Assembly (NCBI GenBank): GCA_030747075.1
Contig: JASLLL010000021.1
Span: 1 to 46,680, forward strand
Origin: Gemmatimonadota bacterium
GTDB lineage: Bacteria > ARS69
Direction: 5' to 3'
DNA: 46,680 bases
The position numbers and the translations under genes are program-made. Of the stretch, positions 25,130-34,040 are shown piece by piece. Within the stretch, counting starts at the first letter, position 1; each line of letters starts with the position of its first letter. The notes beneath the pieces were generated by a model that made no database searches, had not been told where the DNA came from, and saw nothing but the letters and a program-made list of their open reading frames with translations.

Positions 25130-26452
25130 CTGGAAGACCATGGCAAGCTCGACCCGGCACGAGCCATCGCGAAGCGCCTGTCAGGGGCCGGCCACCGGGC
25201 GTTGATCGCGGGGGGAGCCGTGCGCGACCTTCTCCTCGGCAGGCCGCCGCACGATGTGGATATCGCCACCTCGGCCCGCCCGGAGGAAGTCTCCGCGCTC
25301 TTCCCGGACTCCCGGGAAGTCGGCGCCGCATTCGGGGTGGTGCTGGTGACGCACCGGGGCGAGTGCGTGGAAGTGGCCACCTTCCGCAGCGAAGGACCCT
25401 ACCTCGACGGGCGACACCCCAGTTCCGTGCATTTCACCGACGAGCGCGAAGATGCCCTCCGCAGGGACTTCACCGTGAACGGCCTTTTCCTGGACCCGGA
25501 GACGGACGAGGTGCTCGATTTCGTCGGCGGAAGGGAGGATCTCGAAGCCGGAATGCTGCGTGCCATCGGCGACCCCGCCACGCGCTTTCGCGAAGACCAC
25601 CTCCGTATGCTCCGCGCGATTCGCTTCGCGGCGCAACTCGGCTTTGCGATCGACCCGGAAACCCGCGCGGCCATCCGGGACATGGCGCCCCGGTCAGAAC
25701 GCGTCGCCCCCGAGCGAACGCGCGACGAACTTACGCGCATGCTCGTCGGCCCCGCCCCCGGGAAGGCTCTGCGCCTTCTCCACGAGACCGGGCTTCTCCG
25801 CGTGCTCCTGCCCGAAGTCGCCGCGATGGACGGCGTGGAGCAACCGCCGGAGTTCCACCCGGAGGGCGATGTCCTCACGCACACGCTCCTCTTGTTCGAG
25901 CACATGGACTCGCCGTCGGTGGAACTGGCCTTCGCCGCGCTCTTTCACGATATCGGCAAGCCGCCGACCATGCAGCACGGGCCTGATCGGATTCGCTTCC
26001 CGCGACATGCCCGCGTCGGGTCGCAGATGACCGATGCCCTGTGCCGCCGCCTCCGCTTCTCCAATGCCTCGCGGGAGACGATCGTGGACCTGGTCGACCA
26101 GCACATGAAGTTCGCCGATGTTCGGAAGATGCGGGAGTCCACGCTCAAGCGCTTCCTCCGGACCCCGGGATTCAGGGACCACCTGGAGCTCCACCGCGTG
26201 GACTGCCTCTCCAGCCACCGGGACATGGACCACTGGGAGTACATTCGCGATCGACTTGCCGAACTGCCGGTGGAGGATCTTCGGCCCGCTCCGCTTGTGA
26301 CCGGAAACGACCTCATGGATCTGGGGTACGACCCGGGACCGGATCTCGGGGCGGAACTTCGGAAACTGGAGGACCTCCAACTGGAGGGGAAGATCCGGAC
26401 GCGCGAAGACGCACTGGAACGCGCCCGAAAGGACCTCGGGGGCGGCGACTGA
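25130..26452 (+). CDS. CCA-adding enzyme/poly(A) polymerase family nucleotidyltransferase with HD domain
   Basis: About 440 residues from the CTG start. The class II nucleotidyltransferase head carries IAGGAVRDLLLG and the metal-binding HDVDIAT, followed by RRDFTVNGLFLDP and the RNA-binding REDHLRMLRAIRFAAQLGF block. Downstream, an HD-type phosphohydrolase motif LFHDIGKP (near residue 270) is present, as in bacterial CCA enzymes that also have 2'3'-cyclic phosphodiesterase/phosphatase activity. It matures tRNA 3' ends or adds poly(A); which one cannot be told from motifs alone. The start is discussed in the RBS entry; the alternative ATG at 24965 would add about 55 residues of low-complexity sequence. 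The previous gene ends 70 bases upstream, so it may be co-transcribed with it. Confidence 0.87.
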   Translation: MEDHGKLDPARAIAKRLSGAGHRALIAGGAVRDLLLGRPPHDVDIATSARPEEVSALFPDSREVGAAFGVVLVTHRGECVEVATFRSEGPYLDGRHPSSVHFTDEREDALRRDFTVNGLFLDPETDEVLDFVGGREDLEAGMLRAIGDPATRFREDHLRMLRAIRFAAQLGFAIDPETRAAIRDMAPRSERVAPERTRDELTRMLVGPAPGKALRLLHETGLLRVLLPEVAAMDGVEQPPEFHPEGDVLTHTLLLFEHMDSPSVELAFAALFHDIGKPPTMQHGPDRIRFPRHARVGSQMTDALCRRLRFSNASRETIVDLVDQHMKFADVRKMRESTLKRFLRTPGFRDHLELHRVDCLSSHRDMDHWEYIRDRLAELPVEDLRPAPLVTGNDLMDLGYDPGPDLGAELRKLEDLQLEGKIRTREDALERARKDLGGGD

Positions 26453-26487
26453 CCGCTCCGTGTGGTCGATAGCCGCTGGGGGCCGAA

Positions 26488-26934
26488 CTACCGCCGCCGC
26501 GCCGAAGCCTTCAACGCGTACATGCCCGCCTCGGTTTTCTTGAACCGGCCATCGCGCGTGAGCGTGACGGCCACCGTGGACAGCAGGTTCTGGCTCCGCG
26601 TGCGGTAGAGATCCCGCTCCACAAGTTGCCGCGAGAGTTCCTTGTAGTGCATGGGTTTGGTGCGGCGCTCCATCACCTTGACGATGGCGTCGCCCAGCGT
26701 GATGTCGTTCAGCCGTCGGGCGTTCGACTTCCGCGCTTTCGACAGCGGGCCGCGACCGTCCTTCGCCTTGTCCAGCTGACGCTCCAGCTTCTTCAGTTCG
26801 AACTTCAGGTCACGCTGCTGAATCAGAAGGGCGTTGAGCCGTTTCTCCTCGGCGGCGCGGCGCTTCGCAACCAGTCGCTGGAGCACCTTGAAGTCCGCAT
26901 TCTCAATAATCTCCGCAAGCTTCTTGTCGTTCAT
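26488..26934 (-). CDS. Coiled-coil protein with HARE-HTH-like winged helix
   Basis: 148 residues from ATG 26934, preceded by GGAGAGG at 4 bases. Residues about 10-75 are charged and heptad-like (LQRLVAKRRAAEEKRLNALLIQQ), a likely coiled coil. Residues about 85-145 read AIVKVMERRTKPMHYKEL through TVAVTLTRDGRFKKTEAGMYAL, the winged-helix pattern of HARE-HTH domains that bind DNA in chromatin and restriction proteins. It is probably a small nucleoid-associated or regulatory DNA-binding protein. It is monocistronic, convergent with the nucleotidyltransferase gene 35 bases away. The family call is by pattern; the function is open. Confidence 0.65.
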   Translation of the reverse strand: MNDKKLAEIIENADFKVLQRLVAKRRAAEEKRLNALLIQQRDLKFELKKLERQLDKAKDGRGPLSKARKSNARRLNDITLGDAIVKVMERRTKPMHYKELSRQLVERDLYRTRSQNLLSTVAVTLTRDGRFKKTEAGMYALKASARRR

Positions 26935-27261
26935 CAATCCTCTCCGAGATGCATGGGGCACTGTCCCGAACCAGACTTCGGGGCCCGGGGGTCATTGGCA
27001 ATAGTGCTTACAACTCCATTACGCCAGTCCACACTCTATGTGAACACACTCCCGCCAGAATGCAAGGGGCCACACCCATTTCTGTACAGGGCACATTCCG
27101 GCCACTTCCCGGCAGGATGAGAGAGGTTACGCGAATCTTTCTATTCGTGCCACCAGGAATCCGGAGGCCCGAGACGCGCTCGCCGGAGAGCGCCCGGAAG
27201 GCCGGAGCGCAAGGAGTGCCCCCCCTCCGGAGCACACGCAACCGCGCCCGGAAGGCCGAAG
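26935..27261. other. Intergenic region with direct repeat and hairpins
   Basis: 327 bases upstream of the HARE-HTH gene and downstream of the YfhO/TPR gene. It contains a 15-bp direct repeat GCGCCCGGAAGGCCG (27190-27204 and 27244-27258), a hairpin GCGCTC/GAGCGC (27176-27193) and a smaller CGAAT/ATTCG hairpin (27132-27147). No reading frame is convincing. A weak promoter for the HARE-HTH gene probably lies near 26990-27030 but I cannot place it. Confidence 0.5.
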
Positions 27262-30042
27262 TCAGCGGTCCTGAATGCCGCTTGCGGGAGCCTGTTGAAG
27301 CGCGTCGCGGGCGGCCGTCAGTTCCGGATCCAGCGCGAGGGCCGCGCGGAAGGCGGCCCGGGCGACCGGTTCATCACCCGCGGAGCGCGCCACCAGCCCC
27401 CGGCGATATCGGAGAGAGGCATCGTCGGGCCGCCGGGCGAGGGCCGCGTCCAGGAGTTTCGCCGCCTGCGGGAGGACCCCCGCGCGAAAAGCCGCGTGTG
27501 CCTCCGCCGCCCACGACCGGACCGCCGCCCCCTCCAGAGAGGTCTCAGCCCGCTCAGCGCGCCACCCCCCCCGGTCCGCCACGCCCGATGCCGCCACCAG
27601 AAGTGCCGCCACGCCAAGCGCCACCCACCGGCCACGGGGAGCGGAGGCGGAGTCGTCGGGAATCGGGAGACCCGGGAGCCGCCCGGGGAATCCACGCGCC
27701 AGGAGAAGCGCCAGGAGAAGCGCCGCCACCACGGAGATTCCGGCACCCCACGGAAGCGTTCGCGGGAGGTGCCGGACGGAGACCCCCCCCCCGCTCTCCG
27801 GCGCGGGAAACGCCAGAAAGAGTCCATCCGCGCGGAACGCCGGAACCGGATCGCCAGCGGCGTCTTCCACGCGCCAACCCGGATCCCACGACTCGGCGAG
27901 CACGACCATCCCACCACTTCCCGCCGGCACTTCCACCTCCCACCGACCCGGGCCCGTCTCTCGCGCGGCAAGCGGGCGATCCGTTCCTTTTCCGGCGGAC
28001 TCCGGGGGCAGGCCGGGTGGCGGTGCCTCCAGAAGGACCGCCGTGCGCGGGTCGTGATCCGCCGACCGCACGCGCTGCAGCACATCCTCGCGCGACCGCG
28101 TTGTCCAGGAGGTCGCCAGCCGGACGCGGGGCAGCGGATCCCGATTGCGCGACACCCAAAGCCCCCCCGGCGTCTCTACCGGTTCCCACCCCTCCCCCGC
28201 GATCGGCGACCCGCTGGAGATCACCGCATCGAGCGCGAGAAGGTCCGCCTGCGCTTCGCTGAGGTCGGGCCGGGGCGTGGCGCCCGGCGCAGTGGGCGTT
28301 CCCATCCACTCCAGCCACTGCCGGGGGATGAGCGAAGTGAAGCCCTCGCCGGAGTCCACGCCATAGAGCAGTTGCGAGTTCGGCGGAAGGCCCCATGCGC
28401 CCGTCGCGTATTCGCTCTCGTGCCCGTCCCATCCCGGCGTGAAGAGATCCGCGCGCGGCATCCCGGCGGCGCGCTCCCAGTACTCCGCCACCCCTTGACG
28501 GAACACGCGCGGACGGGGCGCGGTCCGGGGAAGCGCCGACACCACGGGCGGCGCGGCGCGGATTGCGGCCGGGTCGATCACGGGATTGAACGAACCCCCC
28601 CAGGCGAACAGATCCACCAGCAGCACTCCCGCGGGAAGCCACCCGGCCCACGCGCTCGGCCGCTTCCGCAGAGCCAGCGGCACCAGAGATGCCAGTGCAA
28701 GCCCCACGAAACCGACCATTCGCATGGCGGAGTGATCGGCCGCCACGGCGATTTCCGCGACACGCCCGGCCCACTGTCGACCTGTCGCGAGAAGCGCGGA
28801 GTCCGGGGCGCGAGCGGGGGCACCTTCGACCCAGGCGAATCCGGCCAGCGCCACCACAATCAGTGCCCCGACCCCCAGCGCGCGCCGCCGCCGCGCGGGG
28901 GACGCCTCCCGAAGAAGTGCGTCCAGACCCAGTCCCGCCAGCACCGCCAGACAGAGAGTGAACGGCAGGGCGAACCTCCCGGGGAGTCGCGTCGAGCGGA
29001 AGAGGGGCAGATACGACAGGAGATCGTAGGCGGGCGTGAACTTCCCCAGCATCAGCACGAACGACGCGGCCAGCCCCCCCGCGAACAGCCCCGCCAACCG
29101 TCCGCGCACCAGGACGAGCGCCGCCCCGGCCAGCGCAAGCGTCCCAATCCCCGCATAGGCGGCCGTTTCCGCAAAGTGACTCCAGTCCCGCCCCGCGAAG
29201 AAGGTGCCGTCCACCGGTGTGCCGCCTGCATCCGGGTTCACCAGCCCCGCGATGCTCCACGGCGGGAACGACCCAAAGGTGAGGAACGCCCGATCCACCC
29301 CGTCCCCGCGTGCGGTCTGCGGCAGAAAGTCCGCCGTCGGCAGCACCTGCACCGCGGCGACCGCCGCGCCCAGACAGACCGCCCCCGTCAGAACCGCGCC
29401 CCCCCCGAGAAGCGGCGCAAGCGCCCCCCGGGACACCACCAGCAGGGCAAGCCCCAGAAGAAGGAGCGTCTGGAGCGTCGCGTACGGATGCGCGCCCAGG
29501 AGCAGGCACGCCACGGCCCCCGCCAGAAGTGCGGCCGAACGCCCGTTCCCCCGCCACGCATCCAACGCGAAGCGGAGCGCCCACGGCATCCAGGCCGCCC
29601 CGGTCAGCAGGTTGAAGTGAACGACATGCGTCACAAGGAAGCCCGAGAACTGAAACGCGACCCCCGCCACGGCCGCCCCGGCACGCCCCGCACCGAGTCG
29701 CCGCAGAAGGAGATAGACCCCCAGACCGGCGAACGCAAAGTGCAGCACGACACTCCACCCGAAAGCGACCGTCGCGGGCAGCGTGCTGAACAGAAGGAAG
29801 GTCGGCGGGTAGAGCGGCCCGGTCTGCGTCTCCGCGAAGAGCGGAAAACCGCTCAGCATTCCCGGGCACCAGGTGGCGAAGTGCCCCTGCCCCAGTTGCG
29901 CAAACCACCACGCCCGGAAGGTCAGGTTCTGGAGCCAGGTGTCGTAGTGAAAGAACGCGCCCGCACCCGAAGACGCCTCCGGGAAGAACGCAACGGCAAG
30001 CCCCGCAAACGCCAGCGCCGCCACCGCTCCTTCCCGTCTCAT
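27262..30042 (-). CDS. YfhO-like large membrane protein with C-terminal TPR segment
   Basis: About 926 residues. The N-terminal half has a dozen or so hydrophobic segments. Between the first two is an FHYDTWLQNLTFRAWWF loop with the acidic position of GT-C/YfhO proteins, and GTWxPGMLSGFPLFAE-type loop residues follow. Residues about 480-770 are a periplasmic region. A further hydrophobic pair lies near 770-830, and the last 90 residues contain TPR-like helices (AEAHAAFRAGVLPQAAKLLDAAL, DDASLRYRRGLVARSAGDEPVARAAF). The family includes glycosyltransferase-related proteins of lipoteichoic acid and glycan modification; activity here is unproven. The start ATG at 30042 overlaps the VWA stop (ATGA). 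It is the last gene of the five-gene chain beginning at moaC. Confidence 0.68.
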   Translation of the reverse strand: MRREGAVAALAFAGLAVAFFPEASSGAGAFFHYDTWLQNLTFRAWWFAQLGQGHFATWCPGMLSGFPLFAETQTGPLYPPTFLLFSTLPATVAFGWSVVLHFAFAGLGVYLLLRRLGAGRAGAAVAGVAFQFSGFLVTHVVHFNLLTGAAWMPWALRFALDAWRGNGRSAALLAGAVACLLLGAHPYATLQTLLLLGLALLVVSRGALAPLLGGGAVLTGAVCLGAAVAAVQVLPTADFLPQTARGDGVDRAFLTFGSFPPWSIAGLVNPDAGGTPVDGTFFAGRDWSHFAETAAYAGIGTLALAGAALVLVRGRLAGLFAGGLAASFVLMLGKFTPAYDLLSYLPLFRSTRLPGRFALPFTLCLAVLAGLGLDALLREASPARRRRALGVGALIVVALAGFAWVEGAPARAPDSALLATGRQWAGRVAEIAVAADHSAMRMVGFVGLALASLVPLALRKRPSAWAGWLPAGVLLVDLFAWGGSFNPVIDPAAIRAAPPVVSALPRTAPRPRVFRQGVAEYWERAAGMPRADLFTPGWDGHESEYATGAWGLPPNSQLLYGVDSGEGFTSLIPRQWLEWMGTPTAPGATPRPDLSEAQADLLALDAVISSGSPIAGEGWEPVETPGGLWVSRNRDPLPRVRLATSWTTRSREDVLQRVRSADHDPRTAVLLEAPPPGLPPESAGKGTDRPLAARETGPGRWEVEVPAGSGGMVVLAESWDPGWRVEDAAGDPVPAFRADGLFLAFPAPESGGGVSVRHLPRTLPWGAGISVVAALLLALLLARGFPGRLPGLPIPDDSASAPRGRWVALGVAALLVAASGVADRGGWRAERAETSLEGAAVRSWAAEAHAAFRAGVLPQAAKLLDAALARRPDDASLRYRRGLVARSAGDEPVARAAFRAALALDPELTAARDALQQAPASGIQDR

Positions 30043-32279
30043 GGCAGCCCCCTTCGCTTTCGGATTCCCCACTCCAGCCCGAGCAGGCCGACCAGCACCG
30101 CAAACAGCACCGGGCTTTCCCGGAACGGCAGCTCGCGAATGGTACGCTCCACGACCGGTGTCACATTCACCAGCGACGGAATCCGGCTCGCCTCCGTCAG
30201 CGGAATGAACGCGCCGCCGCTCGCGCGCGCGACCTCGCGCAGAAGTTCGGGGTCGGGCCCGGGATTCACAAGTTCCAGACGGAACGGCGTGACGGTCATT
30301 TCCGCTTCATCGGTCCCCAGCGTCACCTCACCAAGCCGCGCCCGACTCTCGATCACATAATCCCCCGGGGGAAGTCCGGTGGTCGACACATGGTAACGGC
30401 CGTTGCCCTGATCCACGAGGGCAACCTCCCGCGATCGAGAACCCGCCCCGCCCACCGGCCCGCGAATGGTAGAACGCACATCCGCACCGGCGACCGGGCG
30501 GAAATCGTCGTCGAACACGCGACCCTCCAGCACCACTTCTTCGGCCCCGTCGAACAGGTTCTTCGCGGGGCGCACGGACACCTGCCGGAGATCATCCCGG
30601 GCCACGAGCCACCTCACACCCCGCGACACGAGCCGCCGAAAGGAGTCTCCCGGTCGACCCAGCCCCCACGAAGCCAGATCCCACTTCCAGTACGGCGCTC
30701 CGCAGAGAAGAAGAACGCGGCCTCCCGCAGTTCGCCCCGCGACGATGAGCGGGAGCTCGCGGCGGGCGACCCCGTCCACCTCGCCGCGCACGAGAACGCG
30801 GCCACCCGGATGCACCGCGTCGAACACCGGCGCGGAGGCAATCGGCGGCAACCCGCTCCAGCGGCGTTCATTGCCTGCCGGGTCGGGAAGAAGCTGTGTC
30901 ACGGGGTGCGTCGCCCCGGACGGGGTCAGCCTGGGGAAGATCTGCCCTTCCCACGCGCGAAGCCGCGGCCCCGTGTCCACCGGAAGCAACTCGACCAGCG
31001 CGGTACCCTTCAGGTCGAACGCTTCAGGCGGGCCGGCCAGCGCCAGCGCCCCCCCGCGTTCCTCCACAAACCGCCGGAGCATCCGGAACTCCCGGGCGGA
31101 GAGGTCGTCCCGGCGCACATCCGCCAGCACCACCAGGTCAAGCTGCGCCAGATCCCGGTCTTCGGCGGGAAATGCGGCCGCGTCTCCACCCCACACGCCC
31201 CCCAGTTCCCGCAGCGAGAGAATGATCGTGTCCACGGAAAGGGACACATCCGCCTCCAGTGCACGCTTCAGGAAAGTGGTGTCGAAGCCGGGACGCCCGG
31301 CCACCAGAAGGACGCGGATCTTCTCGGCAAGAACCCGGACGGCAAACGGATGCTCGTTATTCTCCGTGGAGATTTCGGCGGCCTGCTCCGGGGTCCACAC
31401 TCGATACCGGTGCAACCCCTCCCGATGCGGCTCGTAGTGCAGTTTGACCTCCGTCAACGCGCCGCCCTCGGGAATGCCCACCCGCACCGAGTCCAGCACG
31501 ACTTCGCCTTCCGACAGAAACACGACCATCTCCCGCGCTTCGCCACCGGTAGACCGAATCCTCGCGGAGATCGGAACGCGATTGTCCAGGTACGCCACCG
31601 GCGAAGCTGAAACCCCCGCGATCGACACATCCGCCACGCCGCCGCGGTCTCCGACCCCCACCGCGATCACCGGGACACCCAGCCGCGCAGCCTCTTCCAC
31701 CGGGTCCGCCCCCGCGGTTCGCACGCCATCACTCACCAGCACCACCGCTGAGAGCGCGTGACGACGCGCTCCCGCCAGTTCCGCCAGCGCGTGCGCCGGG
31801 TCCGTCCGGTCAAGCGAAGGGGTGACGGCCGCCGGGAGATCGTCAGGGTCCGCCGGGACGACTTCTCCCCCGAAGCGCAGAAGCTCCACGCGCCCCATTC
31901 CGCGAAGGTCGCGAATCGGACCCGCCAGTGCTTCCGCCACACGATCGGCACGCGTGGGGGGGGGCGTCGGGGATGCCCCCTCCTCCTCCGCGCGCGGGAA
32001 CGGAAGCGACATCGACGCCGACGCATCGAGAAGCACCACAATCCCGGGCGGAACCTCCCGGCGAGTCTCCCGGGAAAGCACGGGCGCCAGAAGCAGGAGG
32101 ACAATCAGAACGAGTGACGCCGCCCGCAGGCTGCCGAGCAAGAGTGCCGTCGGTGGCGAAACCTCCGGCTCGGGACGCCGGTAAAGCCGGAACGCAAGAA
32201 CCCCCAGCAACAGAGCCAGCCCCCCAAGTACAGGGGTCCACGGCTCCAGGAAATCCAGAGATCCGCCGGGGAGGCTCAC
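30039..32279 (-). CDS. Membrane VWA-domain protein of BatA/YfbK-like type
   Basis: 746 residues, GTG start in a GTGA overlap with the sirtuin stop. Two transmembrane segments near the N-terminus (about 15-30 and 48-65) are followed by a von Willebrand factor A region with the MIDAS-like IVVLLDASASMS near 80-91 and VVLVSDGVRT near 180. A long extracytoplasmic part contains a glutamine-amidotransferase-like VLLVAGRPGFDTTFLKRAL and LVVLADVRRDD section, then VLLLCGAPYWKWDL. A final hydrophobic segment is near 722-738. The layout matches large VWA membrane proteins seen in operons with MoxR or transglutaminase genes, but no such partner is here. Function unknown; complex assembly is a reasonable guess. 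Confidence 0.7.
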   Translation of the reverse strand: MSLPGGSLDFLEPWTPVLGGLALLLGVLAFRLYRRPEPEVSPPTALLLGSLRAASLVLIVLLLLAPVLSRETRREVPPGIVVLLDASASMSLPFPRAEEEGASPTPPPTRADRVAEALAGPIRDLRGMGRVELLRFGGEVVPADPDDLPAAVTPSLDRTDPAHALAELAGARRHALSAVVLVSDGVRTAGADPVEEAARLGVPVIAVGVGDRGGVADVSIAGVSASPVAYLDNRVPISARIRSTGGEAREMVVFLSEGEVVLDSVRVGIPEGGALTEVKLHYEPHREGLHRYRVWTPEQAAEISTENNEHPFAVRVLAEKIRVLLVAGRPGFDTTFLKRALEADVSLSVDTIILSLRELGGVWGGDAAAFPAEDRDLAQLDLVVLADVRRDDLSAREFRMLRRFVEERGGALALAGPPEAFDLKGTALVELLPVDTGPRLRAWEGQIFPRLTPSGATHPVTQLLPDPAGNERRWSGLPPIASAPVFDAVHPGGRVLVRGEVDGVARRELPLIVAGRTAGGRVLLLCGAPYWKWDLASWGLGRPGDSFRRLVSRGVRWLVARDDLRQVSVRPAKNLFDGAEEVVLEGRVFDDDFRPVAGADVRSTIRGPVGGAGSRSREVALVDQGNGRYHVSTTGLPPGDYVIESRARLGEVTLGTDEAEMTVTPFRLELVNPGPDPELLREVARASGGAFIPLTEASRIPSLVNVTPVVERTIRELPFRESPVLFAVLVGLLGLEWGIRKRRGLP

Positions 32280-33055
32280 GGAGACTTCGGCCCGGCGTCG
32301 CCCCGTGCCCGCGTGACGGCCTCCACCAGTTCAGGCAACAGGACGGCGGACGGCCCGCGAAGAGACACATCCATCTCCGCAGTGAGTTCACTGCGTGTGG
32401 GATTGATCTCGATGGTGAAGGCTCCCGCTTCCCGCGCAAGACCGGGAATCCCGGCAGCGGGCCAGACCACGCCGGAGGTTCCGATCACCAGCATCACCTC
32501 GCACGCCTCGGCGGCAGCCAGGGCATCGCGCACGGCGTCCTCCGGAAGCGCCTCGCGAAACCAGACAACCTCCGGCCGCAGCATCCCCCCGCAGTCGCAC
32601 AGGGGCGGAACCTGCGGCGATGGATACGGAAACGGATCCTCCACGCGCCCACACCCGGCCGCGCATCGCGCTCGCCAGAGGCTCCCGTGCAGTTCAATCA
32701 CTCGCGTCGACCCCGCGGAAGCGTGCAGCCCGTCGATGTTCTGTGTGATCACGGGGACTTCGCCCAGGAGCTTCTCCAGTCTTGGCAGGGCCGCATGCCC
32801 GGCATTGGGTTCGACGGAACCCATCCTCTTCCGGCGCTCCTCATAGAATCTCCAGACAAGAACGGGGTCACGGTGGAACGCCTCCGGCGTCGCAACCTCT
32901 TCAATGGAGTGCCCTTCCCAGAGACCGTCCGCGCCGCGAAATGTGGGGACGCCGCTCTCCGCGGAGACCCCCGCTCCGGTGAAGGCCGCCACGGACTTCG
33001 CATCCGCAAGCGCGCGGACAGCTCGCGCGAATCCGTCCACAAAGGGGCCACTCAC
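32276..33055 (-). CDS. cobB: NAD-dependent protein deacylase, class III sirtuin
   Basis: 259 residues with sirtuin motifs in order: GAGVSAESGVPTFRG (27-41), Tyr71-x-x-Arg74 within WRFYEERRKRM, QNIDGLH (105-111), catalytic His123 in ELHG, and zinc cysteines 131, 135, 153 and 155. The YxxR pair is the marker of class III enzymes (SIRT5, E. coli CobB) that remove succinyl and malonyl groups as well as acetyl. Cytosolic, uses NAD. The start is GTG at 33055 overlapping the mogA stop (GTGA), and its own stop overlaps the VWA start (GTGA). Its position between molybdenum cofactor genes and membrane genes has no obvious metabolic reason. Desuccinylase activity is an inference from the motif. Confidence 0.9.
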   Translation of the reverse strand: MSGPFVDGFARAVRALADAKSVAAFTGAGVSAESGVPTFRGADGLWEGHSIEEVATPEAFHRDPVLVWRFYEERRKRMGSVEPNAGHAALPRLEKLLGEVPVITQNIDGLHASAGSTRVIELHGSLWRARCAAGCGRVEDPFPYPSPQVPPLCDCGGMLRPEVVWFREALPEDAVRDALAAAEACEVMLVIGTSGVVWPAAGIPGLAREAGAFTIEINPTRSELTAEMDVSLRGPSAVLLPELVEAVTRARGDAGPKSP

Positions 33056-33558
33056 GGCGAGGGATGCTCCTTCGTGTCCTCCACAAGCACTCGTACCGCG
33101 TGCGGGAGGACGGGGGCCAGCGCGGCAAAGACCTCCACGACAGCCCGGGGGCTCCCGGGAAGATTCACGATCAGCGAAGACCCCCGGGTTCCCGCCACCC
33201 CACGGGACAGCACGGCAAACGGGGTCTTCTCTCGTGACACGCGGCGCGCTTCTTCCGCGAGTCCCGGCGCCTCACGGTCCAGGACCAATCGCGTGGCCTC
33301 CGGGGTGATGTCCCGAGGTCCGAGGCCTGTCCCGCCCGTGGTCAGAACCAGCGGCACGCGCGCTTCGTCGGCCAGGCGGCGCAATACGGCCACCAGTTCG
33401 GTGGCCTCGTCCGGCACGATTTCCGCGGAGATCACTTCCCAGTCGCCCGCTTCCAGCGCCGCTCGAAGGGCCGGACCGCTCGCGTCCTCGCGCTCGCCGC
33501 TCGCCGCCCGGTCGCTGACCGTAACCACCGCCGCCCGCATCACGCCATCGGCCGTCAT
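33052..33558 (-). CDS. mogA: Molybdopterin adenylyltransferase MogA/MoaB
   Basis: 168 residues starting at ATG 33558 (ATGA overlap with moaC). Contains AAVVTVSDRAASG near the start, LTTGGTGLGPRDITPEAT, the signature of the MoaB/MogA domain, and LIVNLPGSPRAV near the end. It adenylylates molybdopterin before molybdate insertion. A longer frame from 33660 would run deep into moaC and shows no homology. MogA and MoaB share this fold, so the name is interchangeable here. No moaA, moaD, moaE or moeA is visible in the window; the rest of the pathway must be elsewhere. Confidence 0.92.
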   Translation of the reverse strand: MTADGVMRAAVVTVSDRAASGEREDASGPALRAALEAGDWEVISAEIVPDEATELVAVLRRLADEARVPLVLTTGGTGLGPRDITPEATRLVLDREAPGLAEEARRVSREKTPFAVLSRGVAGTRGSSLIVNLPGSPRAVVEVFAALAPVLPHAVRVLVEDTKEHPSP

Positions 33559-34040
33559 CCGGCGTTCGCCTTCCAGTCTCCGGACCGCCCGCCCCGCTTC
33601 TCCAACAGGCGGACCCCTGTGATTCGCAGGTCCCGGTCCACCGCCTTCAGCATGTCCCACGCCGCGAGAAGCCCCGCCGAGACCGCGGCCAGTGCCTCCA
33701 TTTCGATCCCCGTCCGTGCTGTAGCCGTGACGGTCGCCGTCACGCGCACCCGCCCTTCGGCAGGATCCGGCTCAACAGACACCTGCACGAAGTCGATGGG
33801 TAACGGATGGCAAAGCGGAATGAGTTCGGACGCGCGTTTGGCCCCCGCAATGCCCGCCAGCTGGACAACCGGACCGAAGTCCCCTTTCGGGAGGGAACCC
33901 GTGGTCACAAGATGGAGCGTCTCGGTGGAAGCCTCCAGACAGCCCTCTGCGACCGCCGTCCGCCGGGACACCTCCTTCTCCGAGACATCCACCATGCGGG
34001 AGCGACCCTGTCGATCCAGATGGGACAGTTCCTTCACCAC
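33555..34040 (-). CDS. moaC: Cyclic pyranopterin monophosphate synthase MoaC
   Basis: 161 residues, GTG start at 34040 (a second GTG follows) preceded by GGGAGGA at about 5 bases. Motifs are MVDVSEKEVSRRTA, GAKRASELIPLCHPLP (KR and HPLP active-site blocks), ARTGIEMEALAAVSAG and DMLKAVDRDLRI. It converts 3',8-cyclo-GTP to cyclic pyranopterin monophosphate in molybdenum cofactor synthesis. Usual family length is 155-165, so it is complete. It is the first gene of the overlapping five-gene chain and therefore sets the promoter, which must lie in 34041-34534. Confidence 0.96.
   Translation of the reverse strand: MVKELSHLDRQGRSRMVDVSEKEVSRRTAVAEGCLEASTETLHLVTTGSLPKGDFGPVVQLAGIAGAKRASELIPLCHPLPIDFVQVSVEPDPAEGRVRVTATVTATARTGIEMEALAAVSAGLLAAWDMLKAVDRDLRITGVRLLEKRGGRSGDWKANAG

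Noticed and set aside
27295-30360. 1,021-residue open frame on the plus strand
   Set aside because: It lies opposite the YfhO/TPR gene and has an extreme Arg/Pro/Gln composition with no recognisable domain or ribosome binding site.
33559-33660. Longer N-terminus for mogA
   Set aside because: It would overlap moaC by about 100 bases and adds a Gly/Pro-rich stretch; the ATGA junction at 33558 is the natural start.
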